This document shows positions 35,323 through 46,800 of a stretch of 64,000 bases of DNA, piece by piece. Below the pieces are notes generated by a model, which saw nothing but the letters and a program-made list of their open reading frames with translations, made no database searches and was not told the DNA's origin. The position numbers and the translations under genes are program-made. Source of the stretch: Micromussa lordhowensis (lineage: Eukaryota > Cnidaria > Anthozoa > Scleractinia > Lobophylliidae); contig OZ026597.1 in assembly GCA_964020085.1 (NCBI GenBank), positions 16,804,415 to 16,868,414 of the forward strand. The letters are read 5' to 3'. Position 1 is the stretch's first letter; each line of letters begins with the position of its first letter.

Positions 35323-35475
35323 TTTGGGAGAAGTGAAATTGATAAACTCTTTTTTAAACAATACAGCTTCGAGGGTCACCAAGAGGAAAATTATGGGGTG
35401 AGGAATTATGAGCGAATACAAAACTGGCGCCATACATGGCAAAAAACAGTACACAAGCTGGGTAGAACTTATCAG
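35323..35475 (-). pseudogene. Highly decayed 5' fragment of MPEG1
   Basis: On the minus strand this aligns with the start of MPEG1 exon 1. Shared plus-strand blocks include GGGTCACCAAGAGGAAAATTA, ACAAAACTGGCGCCA and ACAAGCTGGGTAGA, with small gaps and no usable frame. It lies about 770 bp upstream of copy B in the same orientation. Together with 21658-21885 it shows repeated partial duplication of the 5' end of this gene. Confidence 0.7.
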
Positions 35476-35479
35476 GTAG

Positions 35480-35790
35480 ACGATGTCGTTATGTCGCTAG
35501 TGTGAACCAGGCTTAAGGGTGCTCCACACATGAACATAACGACATTAGGACGTCATGTTGTCACGTTTGCTGTGTGACCATCCTGTCATAATAACAAAAA
35601 TAACAACATGAACAAAACGACATAAGGAAAAAAACTCCGGATCTTTACCTTTATGACTTGGTTAAAACTACCGATTATGTGATTATGATTAATTGATATA
35701 TAATTATCACGTTATGTCGCTAGTATGAACCAGACTAAAGTTTAGACAGGAATGACTCCATGCCAGTCACGTTTTCAGTTTCGTTCCAGG
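35480..35790. repeat. CATAACGACATAA-type repeat upstream of MPEG1 copy B
   Basis: GTTATGTCGCTAGTGTGAACC (near 35490) recurs as a direct copy near 35712. The stretch is inversely similar to 24250-24480 upstream of copy A (shared ACGTGACTGGCATGGAGTC, TTTTTTTCCTTATGTC and CACCCTTA blocks). Either part of the duplicated flank or two insertions of one DNA-transposon family. Confidence 0.7.
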
Positions 35791-36087
35791 AGCCCGTTTC
35801 TCGAAAGTCCAGAAAAGGTTTCGCACCCGGAAAGCCTTGGCAAAATCACGAAGCTTATGATTACAGAGCTGTTTTAGTCACGTATTATTAATATAAACAG
35901 ATGTTCTCTTCACAAAAGAAATTCAGGCGTATACACGTCTTTGTTTTTAGATACAGATGAACTAAAAAAGGCTTTACGGGCCAGAAAAGTTTCCGGGGCT
36001 TTCGAAAAACGGGCCCAGGCGCACCATAACAGATCGGGTTTCGGTTCTTTCGAGAAACAAACGAGTGAAAATAATCTCGAATATTTA

Positions 36088-36199
36088 ACAATTATCCTGC
36101 GAAATCGCGCGGAATATCGTCTGATACTTAGCCGACGAGGCCGTAGGCTGATTCGGCTAAAATCAGACGATATTCCGCGAGATTGAGCAGGATAATTGT
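36088..36199. repeat. Palindrome with about 45-bp arms
   Basis: The left arm begins ACAATTATCCTGCGAAATC and the right arm ends with the complement GATTGAGCAGGATAATTGT. The tip is itself palindromic (TTAGCCGA / TTCGGCTAA around GAGGCCGTAGGC). Its design resembles the 27-172 element. Confidence 0.85.
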
Positions 36200-37827
36200 T
36201 TTATTACTCAACAAATTGATAACAAAACAGCCTAAATTCTTGTTAATCTCTCTGTCGACATTTTCTCACTTCACTTTTTCTTCCCACGTACAAAGCTCTG
36301 AAAGCTACGTATACCGCCGGATATCTGTTACCTACGGATGACAGATATCGAGAGCATCATGACCATATTTGGATAGTGTTACAATTTATTGAATAAATAT
36401 ATTTATCATTCGATGCATGTTTTCCTTCCTTTTCATTGGCCGAGAACAATAATTGTTAAATATTTGTTACGAAAAACAAACATTTCCGAGAACAAAGTTC
36501 GACAGAACGGAGTGCCCTGGACAACATATAGTGTTTGTAGGCAAATATCGGTTATACTTTAAAAGCCAAATGGAGGCCTGGGTTGTTACTGTTCTTTACA
36601 AATTTTCACACGATGTGTCCCTGTTTAGGAGATGTCGGCGTAACTCTCTAAGTAACCATTTCAGTAGAAACATTTAGTACTATTTAATTCAACCATTATT
36701 TTGAAATGAAAACTGAACGTGCGTTAATTGAAACGCCTATTTTGGAAAGTCGGAAGGGACGAGCTAAGAGCAAAGGCAACAATTTAATAACCGAGTTTAT
36801 TTACAAGCAACAGCATTTCAAAAAGTAAGTTAAAAGAAACGTGGAAACACATATCAGGTTGACATATCAGGTTAGTCAACATTAAGGGAAACATGTTTCC
36901 ACAAGGAGGAAACGTGATCAGACGCCGCTAAGGTATCAATCATCTATCCTGTATATGATAACATCAGGCCTTTTTCTAAATCAGTGCAGCTTCACCAGAT
37001 AGCTGCAATGTACGGAAATTTATAGAAATATAGATATTCCCTGAGCACAACAAGTACATCTTGCCGCTCGATTCTTACTTCGCTGTTTGTTGAGCCGTAG
37101 GCAGCTTCCTTTGACGCTTAAAGCCACATGCAGTACAATCTGAAAACAGGTGTGCAGCTTTGTGCTGTAACTTGATCGACATCAAATCAATCAATACATC
37201 ACCTGTTAAAAAGACTTACTCGGCAGAAACATCAGCGCTTTCTCAGTCTAGCATAAAACTCATTTACCACGGAAATACAAAACATGATTTACGCGACAAC
37301 ACATGTTCACACCGTCTTAAAAATTGACAAAAAACTTTCGATTAACAAGTATAAAACACTGAAACAGTCCGGTGAGTCAAACCGGGTTTTCTTCTTTCCA
37401 CTTTGCGGGAATACTATGCGAGGGAGAGCCTCCGTGACTCGCATCTTAATATGAGAGACTGTTTGTCTTTCAAACGTATTTCTTTGTTACGTGTCTACTG
37501 TCTTTGCACTGTGCTAGTCACATCAGGAAACTGATAGCGAGTCTGGAAATGGTCAAGTATAGCGTTTGGCCTGGTGGTACGCCACGAGTACAGATTAGAC
37601 AGATTACATGAAGTAGATAAACACTGATCCACAAATAGGAACGAGGGGAAGAAATCTACCAAAGGATTTGCTCGATTTTATGTACATTTCTAAGTAATTT
37701 TCTAATAACTTTTGCAAATACGAACTTCGTCTTTAACTATACAACAGTACGTTATCTGATCCAGTTAACTTCTTTTTATATCCTAGCATTACATTACATG
37801 TCTTTTTTATCTTAAGAATCTAGGGCT
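36200..37827. other. Intergenic DNA and ARIH1 3' UTR
   Basis: No other exon was recognised. The part nearest 37827 should be the ARIH1 3' UTR on the minus strand. Confidence 0.4.
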
Positions 37828-40800
37828 TTAGTCATAATCGATGTATTCCCATATGTCCGTTTCGTAGCCCTCGTATACGTGGTCTAAAAGTACCTTTCGT
37901 CTCGCTTCGCAGTACCTGAGGATATGGTTAAGAAACAGCGCTTTAAGTAAATTTCAAGATAAAACTTTCTTTTTATCCTTAAAGTAGACCGCGAGTAGTC
38001 TCTCTTTCGCTTAGTCCGTCGTATGTGACATAAGCGAAAAACGCAAGGAGCGCGTTTCTCGCGCCCGGGATTTCACGCGGTCATATTTTTTCCCCTCGGT
38101 TTCTTTACGATGGCGCTCGACGGACTAAGCGAAAGACTACCCGTAGTCTAGAGAGTAACAATTGTTACGGGAAGCATCGATTGAAAACTGGAATCAGCAA
38201 GCTAAGGAGAACAGGAAAGCAATAGAGACAACAAAATAAGTTACCTGTATTTATCCTGGACTTTCTGTTTTATATCTGATAAACACTCGGACGTTATGTC
38301 ACGCTCTAGGTACTCAGACAGAGTTTCTGTGGCCATCTCTAGGTCTTTTTGATTGTCCTGTGTTGAGGTAAAAACACCATACACATTAGTCTCCTGAGCT
38401 AAAAGTCATAATATTAGGGTTTAGGGTGGCGCAATTCAACTAAAGAGCAAGAGGGAGGGAGGGAAGGGAGGGAGGTAAGCAGAGGGGTGGTGGGCCAAGG
38501 GCGAGAAGATGAGAGGAGAGGGAGAGGGAGGGAGGGTGGAATGGTGACCATGGGGGGACGAGTGAATTGTCAATTATATAAAGGTTTCAGTGCATCCATC
38601 GATAAACACGTTACTCCTAGTCTGTCCACAGGTGGTTGTTTCTCTGCGAGTTAGTTTTCCAGCGACCGGGAAGCGGGCAAAAAAAGTAAAACTCTATTTT
38701 AGTCTTTCCCCAGCCCCACCCGCTCGCGTTTTGGCTCGTTCATAATATCTCACACGGTTAATATTTGATTGCGATCTTGACGAACTCGAGACAAAATGCA
38801 GGGTCTGTGGACAAACTATGCTGTTTCCCCCTTATGTTCTAAAAGCTTAATGAAAAACGTGTCAAACGCCGAAAGAAAAGGACAAAATAAATAATTTTAT
38901 TTAAGCGTCAAATGTATTTAGCACTGTTGTGCTAATTGAGGACAATGCAAATAAATAGACACATACTGCAAACAGAACATAAACGAAATCCCAACGGGTG
39001 GGAGGCTGACCAGTTGGCTATTTACACAACGCAGTCGAAGAGTTGAACAAATCCAGATAGTGGTAGGGAGGAAAATGTGAACCAGGAGTGCCAGCTCCAG
39101 ATTTGTAACGGTTAAGTGCGCATACGTTTTGTAGCATAAAGTTAGGAAAGAAACAGTTATATGTACCTCAAAGATGACAGACTGGTTGTTTTTCTTGAGG
39201 TAGAAAGCGAACACGTAAGTGTATTTCAGTGTGTTTCTGCACAAACACAAAACATCTACGGCCTTTCGAAGAAACTGGACCTGAAATAAAGCACATATAG
39301 CCTTTAATCATGCTTTCTTTTTAAAACAAACACAAATTATTCATAAAATTGGAGGAGACAAACCTCAATCCACGACATGTTGTGCTGCTGCATCTCTTCC
39401 ATCTTCTGTTTGACTTGAGCATACAACTAACAAGCCAAAAATGAAAAAAACAAGCCCTTAAATGTACACCTTCAACAACTCTTACGTTAAACGCCACGTT
39501 TACTTTTAGTTTTTTAAAGTTTCTTTGACAACTTAATGTTATCTTTCTGTTGGTTTTCTATTAATGTGTTTCGCATTCAATCATAGAACCAAACCCGGTC
39601 TGGCGCTCTACCAACTGAGCTAACCAGGCGGCGGTTAAAGAAAGCTCTGACAGGCTTCGCATAAGAACACGTTTCACTGTAACAAGAGATCGTACAAACA
39701 CACAAGCAACATTACAAAGTACGATAGGAATAAGGTAAAAGGAAAAGAAAGAGGAGAAAATTGGGATAACATGAAGATATTACAAACCGTACAGACGCAA
39801 CAAATAACCTTATCAGCATTTTAAAAAAGTGTTAATTCCTCGTTGTCTCACCTTGGTTTCAAACTTGGCGCTTTGGGCATGATTCATGTAGCGATTACAG
39901 TAGAACAAGTAACGTTCCAAGGCTTGCCGTGATTTCTAAAAGAAATAATAAAATGATTGTCTTAGGAAGGTGTGCTTTTAACAAGTGACCACTCAATTGA
40001 AAGCAAGTAGCGGTACTTACAGCTTGGGCATCTCTGGCTGCCTGGGCATCTTTCTCATCGTAACGATTACAACTGTACCTGAAAACAAATCAGACACCAG
40101 AAAGAACGACATTAAGCTCCCTTACAGGAATGAGTGTGGAGGCACCGTGGCCTCATGGGTAGCATTCTCGTCTCCAGTTCGAGCCCTGACCGACGACATT
40201 GTGTTGTGTTCTTGGGAAGACACTTAATTTTTGCAGTGCCTCTCTCCGCCCAGGTGTGTAAATGAGTACCAGCGAATTTAATGCTGGGGGTAACCCTGCG
40301 ATGGACTAGCATCCCATCGGGGGGGGGGGGGGGGGGGAAGAGGAGGAATATTCCTAGTTGCTTCATGCTACTGAAACCGGAGATAAGTGCCGGCCTGGGC
40401 CACTTGGCTCGACTCGCAAGCAGACTTACCTATATCGGAATGAGTACTTCATCAAGCAGATCAATAAACACAAAAAGAATTCAATTAAGGAATATTTGAA
40501 CGATGCACTACTTAATTCCTAGAGGTGACATAAATAAACGGTATTGATGTTAATGTATGGCACAAGCAAGGTGATGTTATTGTATGGCACGATTTTGTGC
40601 TTGGCATCTGCGAGGATGTTACCAGGGTCCAAGAAATGCGAGTGAAAAGTCCTATAGCATACCAGTGCAAATACCTGGGATTTATCGCAGACAACTGGAT
40701 AAATTGAAATGTTCCATTCATTTTCTTTTCATCTCATGTCAAATCAAATCAACGTCTAACGACGTTCAAAATGTTGATCACAGATACTCAATTGGGTTAA

Positions 40801-43800
40801 AATGAACTGCTTAATGATATCCAAAATGGAAGGGACACTAACCAACTGGATCCATGTGGTTCCCATGGCCCCAGGCACATCCAACAAAAGTCAGCCTTCA
40901 GACAGAAAGAACACAGGCCAGTCATGAACAATAACTTGACAGAAGCACAGAAAATGTCTATTTTTCCTAACTAGAGTAGTAATCACATTAAACAATGGTA
41001 ACAAAATGTTTGTCATGGCCAGACACGATCCCAGTGATGATCGTTACCTTGCAATTGTTGTTGCGGCAAACCATGTGATTACAGCCGCCATTCTTTTCTA
41101 TAGTAACATGACACTTGGGGCACTCCTACAAAAAAAACACATTGATAATACATTAGTATTAATAAATTCTCAAAAACTAAAGGTGAGAGAATTCAGCCTA
41201 GGCAGATGGTCTCAATCTCCACGAGGAGAGAAGGACAAGACGATGAGATGGTTTAATGTGATTTTAATCTTTCCCAGGTCATCAGGTAAGCAACAGTTTA
41301 CGGTAATACAGTCAAACTTCCCACAAGCGAATACACTTCGCACTAAAAGAAGTGTCTGTTTAGAAGAGATGTCTGCCAATGGGCTGGAGGGGGGGGGGGG
41401 GGGGCAAAAATGTAGTGCTTGCATGTAGCAGACTATAGCTATGTGTATGCTTACAGGAGGTGTCCACCTGCAGGAGGTGTCCACAAGCAGAAGTATGACC
41501 ACATTGTTTTACACTGTGGGAGTAATGGTGTCTAATCCCTGTGCATAGAGAGTTCCAGACCTGGGTTCAACTACTTGATGTATTGTGCTGCATTCTTGGG
41601 CAAGACACATTACTCTCACAGCAGCTCTCCTCACACAGGAGTACGGACTCTCCAGGGAAACATACAACATACTTAAGGGGGGAGTAGCAATATGCCTAAT
41701 ACCAAAGAAAGTAACATAAGCTCTGGCAGTGTGAGCCACTTTGATTGAGAGTAGACTTTAAATGTTTCACACTAGCAAAACTCTGGGCTGGTGAAGCTTC
41801 TGGGTTGTGTGAAGAACAGCTCTGATTTAACGTCCTTTGCACACAGATATAACAAGGAAACAAACCTTTGTGTTTGCTGATATCCAGTTTGATGTTTCAC
41901 TATCATCATTGCACTTCTTTATCCACTTTTTAAGCCACTAGATAATAAAATTTACTGGTGAATAACATGCTCACAATAAAAAGGAAGAAATCCGCTAGAG
42001 TGTCTTTTTTAACCTGCCTGTCATAAAACTCTTAATAATATTATAAACGAACACCAAATGAAAGTATTACAAGTTTTGCATGCAGCCAGTTCAGTCGTTT
42101 GAAAATATGTGAATGCCCTATTGCAAAAACGTTGGTTTTGGATCAGATTCAATTATTATATATTAGTCTTGTAAGTAGTTTAAGTAGCTGCATAAGTAAT
42201 GTAACCAGTGTGTGTAATAAATATTTAAAAAAAATGTTTCCTTTTAACTTTTGTGCAACAATGAACTGAACTACAGTGTTTGGCAAATGCAGGAAAGCAG
42301 ACACTCTTGAGTGTGAAAGAAATTGAAGGTATGGCCAAGACTGAAAGTAAAGTAAATCTATGTGCCTTTAAAAACTTTCATGAGCCATATCAAGTTCCAA
42401 TTCATATCCTGTGACAATACCATTTAGTTAACAGGATAAGTGCCTTTCCTAATCTACATTTTCTGCAAATGTGCACAGATGCGGTCAGATTGTCTTAGTC
42501 ATGTCTCCAGTGCAAAGATTTACAGTTAGTAATTAACAAATTTGGTGGCACATCTGCTGTTTGGCTGTTACTTCTGGCTCAGTACAAGAAACAAAAAATG
42601 TACTAAGTAACTTACAGCACATCTAACAGGTTCGTGAACAGGTTCTCCACAGCCAAAGCTAAACAAGTAAAACACAACAACATTAGGCTGTTGCTAGCAA
42701 TCAAGTCTTCAACTGTATGGAACACTTTCTTTAATTCCGGCCAATGCTCATGTCGTAAGCTTTCCCATCATAGTTCAATGGTCAAAACACACATTTCAAC
42801 CGATTTGATGAAACTTTTACAATATACCAATGCAAGATCAGACTGCTGTAGTGTAAGGTGTACATTTAAGTTATTATGGCAAATAAAAGTCTTACTAGCA
42901 ACTGAATTTTGAAGTACATACAATGGCAACCATTAGAACACAACCTCATTTTATAGTTACGTTGTTAGTTTCTGATAAGACTTTAATTTGCCTATAATGG
43001 TGTGAAATTCATGTGATGCAAACCTTTCTGTAAAATCTCAGTGCCAAAAGTCTGTTGGCAGAATGCCACTAAAATGCTCACAAAAGCAAGACATTACTTT
43101 CTTTGCACCCTGTTCTTTTGGTCCATGCAGTTGAGTACATTTGAATAACTAGACAGACTCACCAAAATGTGTACCCACAAAGGCACGTCACCGGTAAAGC
43201 ATCATGGTAATTAGCTTTCACAGCATTTTGACAGTCAGGTCCTGGACACCAACTCATCAATCGATTGCTCTACAAACACAAGAAATTCAAACTGGTTAGT
43301 GTAAACATGTGTTCTAACATCTAGTAGGGATCACTGCACCCCTTTATCACCCTGAATATTGTGAAAATGAGTTGGACGAAAGGGTCATAGATGTTAGGAC
43401 TATCGCAATTCACATACTACACTCAAATGGGAGCTGAGCCGCCACCCTCACGCCCACAACCTGAAGGTGACCTTAATATCTTGACAGAATAATAAGAAAA
43501 CAAATCATAGATGCAAACACTGCAAAGGTACTGAAAATACATCTAAATGCATTTAGGACTTTTGCATGTTACACCAGGTTCATCATGATACTTGGAAAGA
43601 AACAAACAAGATACTTCACATCAAAAGATAGGTAATTTGGAAGGAAGGGCGATTATTAATGGACAGAAATGTATAATGCAAATGTAATTCATTGTGGACC
43701 AACAACAGCAAAGAAGACCGTCACCAATGGATACTTTTGCAATATTTTTATTACATCACTTACCTCAACAAAGCTGTTAGCAATCAGATGGTGATATCGC

Positions 43801-46800
43801 CCTTTTACTTTAGTGTCTTTTACCACTTGCCTGCCATTAAAAACAAAACTTACATTAGCCAATTTGATATCTGGATTTGTATTTTGATTTGTCAACTGAT
43901 TAAGGTAACCAACCAGACAAACACAAGAAACCCACAATTATACTGGCATTGCAGGTATAGTGAAACCTGGTTAATATGGACACAAAAGGGACACCTTGTT
44001 GGACTTGCAGTGGACTCGTGGTTAGTGGGTTTGACTTATGATCAAGTGGTCCAGGTTGAAGCCCTGGTTGGGGACCTTGTGTTGTGTTCTTAGGCAAGAT
44101 GCTTTACTCTCCAGCCAGGTGTATAAATGGGTACTGGCAAACTTAATGCTAGGGGGTAACCTTACAATGAACTGGCATCCCATCAAGGGAAGAGTAAAAA
44201 TACTCCTAGCCCCATCATGCTACAGAAACTGGAGATAAGTGCTGGCCAGATGTTCCACTTGGCTTGTATGTAGACCATTACCTTTTCACCAAAGGAACAT
44301 GCCAAAGTCTCCATATAATGACATGACATTTGTTGCCTTTTTTCAGTTATTTTCATTAGGGCCAAGTTGTTTAAAGCGTGAGTAAAGCTATGCACCAGAT
44401 AAATCACCATCCACCATAGGGGAGTTCACAAAATAAACTATACTGTAAAGTGGATAGTGAATCACCTTGTGGATTCTGTTATCTGTTTTTTTGAAAACAG
44501 GAGCATAACCAGAGCAAGAGCCAGTCCTTAAAATGTTAAAATACTTACCCTACAAAAACTTCATCTACGAGGATGTCACACTTATGAGCAGGACAAGAAA
44601 TGTTCTAAAAACAGGAGATGACAGTTCAGTGATAATGAACAATGACATGTGGTAATTAAACAAGTAAAATAATAAAGACGACTATTGGTTTATATGATGT
44701 AATAGTTGATAGCTTACCTCTCCAATATGCTCATCCATAACTTTAGTAGTAATGTATTCCTTCCAACATCTATGACAGAACCTATGACTGCATTCTAAAC
44801 CAACAAACATCTGTAGGGCAAACAATACAACACACACTTGTAACTTTACACAGACAAAATAAAATGCATCTAACAGGAATTTAATGGATGTTTGAAGTGG
44901 ACTGATATCAACTGACAGAAAATTATACATATTTCCATGTTGCTCACACTACTTGTTATATCAAAGCAAGTACTTACTGAAGTATGGGTCGTTGTCAAGC
45001 AGATTTCACAGTTTGCGTCTGTTGATGCTGAAGATGATCTTGTGTTTACCTAATGAATAAACATACATACACAGGTACTATTAGCCAAACTCTGCAATAC
45101 AAATTGGGAAAAGGATTGTGTACTTTTAAGTTCTTTCAGGTTATGTTAGAAGCCCTAAATGAAGAAGGACCTTCAGGAAATCAGGGCTTGATTGATGACC
45201 GTGGAAAATAGTTTGAAGTTAGATTAAAACATGTTTGCTAGGAGTTCCTGTTAAATAGTCTGCACTTACGTTTTTAAAACCTACTAATCTTAACCTGTAC
45301 CTTTTAACCTTTTAATCAGAAGAAACCTTGGCTATGGTAACTTCTAATTTCATATTTGAAAAATTAGATATTTATGCAACAGAGCTCCAAGTGATAAACT
45401 TAGAACATAGACTGATCAACACGAAATACTGACCCTTTTACTTGAAACAGGTCTGGAGTTTGTTCTAATTGGACTAACTATATGTGCTTCGGAGAAGAGT
45501 CTGTCTTGATCTCCACTGTAGTACCTAGGAAAGCAAAATCAAACAAATTTACATGCTTTGCTCAGATTAGTCATAACTTTTTTTAGTCCCTGGAATTGCA
45601 GAGCTCTAAATTAAAAAATATATCCTGATAGTCCATATTTTGAGGGAGCGCTGATCTATCAAATTCCATCAGCCCCACTCAAAGAAGAAGTTTTTGTGGA
45701 GCTTGCCCGCGCTACTTATGGCTCACAGCTTCACATATCACGCTTGCACGCTCATGTTGATTTCCATTCTTCCTTCCGTTTTTCTCTAGGGATTTTCGAG
45801 CAAAAGAGAGACCGCTCGCAGTCTACGAGAATACGTGATCGCAGAGATGCTCTTTTGACTTACGGCAGAGCAAAATGTTGACTTTGTGAAGCCTTCAAGG
45901 TTAGGGTTCTGTCCCCTGATCCCAGAAGTTTGAAACACTACAAATCATGCCGATTTGAAATAAAATTTATGCTATAATCGATTGCTACTTGTTGTCCATT
46001 ATCTGTGTGAATCCCTGTGTCAATAACTTCCAAAAATCCACTCCCTCTTACGGTATCTTGCTATTTACCAGGCCACCAAACCAATGAAACGTCCACTGAG
46101 CGCGATCGCAATGCATGCTGCAAAGGGTCCTTTCGCCTTGTGCGTACGCAACCACATTCCGATTGATGCAAGACTTTAAGTCTAAAACCAGTTCTCGCTT
46201 TCCAAACTTTGACACCGGCAATGCTTGGCAAATGAGCCGCAACTCACGAGAAACATTTCTTCTTGGGCAAGAACTGCTCTTGGACTTTGCTGCCTGGATC
46301 GACTTGACTTCAAACAATGATAACACGAGTATATCCTCGCTCGAACATCAGAGCACATTTTGGTTCTTTAAAACGTGCTGGGGACTTGCGGGTTTATCAA
46401 GGCTTTATGATGCCTCTCAACCACCAGGCAGGCATGCAAGGTACTTTCAAACAAGGCTTAAAATATTAGTTGACAGAGCTCTAAGGCAGCACTATTTCCT
46501 TTTGACAATTGATCAATTCACGTGTTGTGTTTCACGTCACAATAACCGATGTAAACAATCCCTTCCCAGATTTCCGCTTGTATGCTATTTTCCCTCGACT
46601 CAAAAGAAAGTGCAGCTAAGATTCTGTGGGATTTGACTTTACTTCACACAATCTCAACAGTCTAGCTACTAAAAGATCTCCAAAAGATGCCGCTTAGAAG
46701 ACTGAGTTTTTTTGCATACGTTATTTCTCAAAAATGAAGCGCAAACCAACAAAATCAATATTATGGAATAATGTTCTTCATGTCAACACAAGTCAGTCTG

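Noticed and set aside
40319..41403. Poly-G runs (about 19 and 15 G) as possible regulatory G4 sites
   Set aside because: Uninterrupted homopolymers, one inside a SINE; more likely slippage or sequencing-prone tracts than designed elements.
46115..46636. 173-codon plus-strand open frame in ARIH1 intron 2
   Set aside because: No recognisable domain, it is antisense to the slightly more plausible SAP-like stretch, and no splice or start support was seen.
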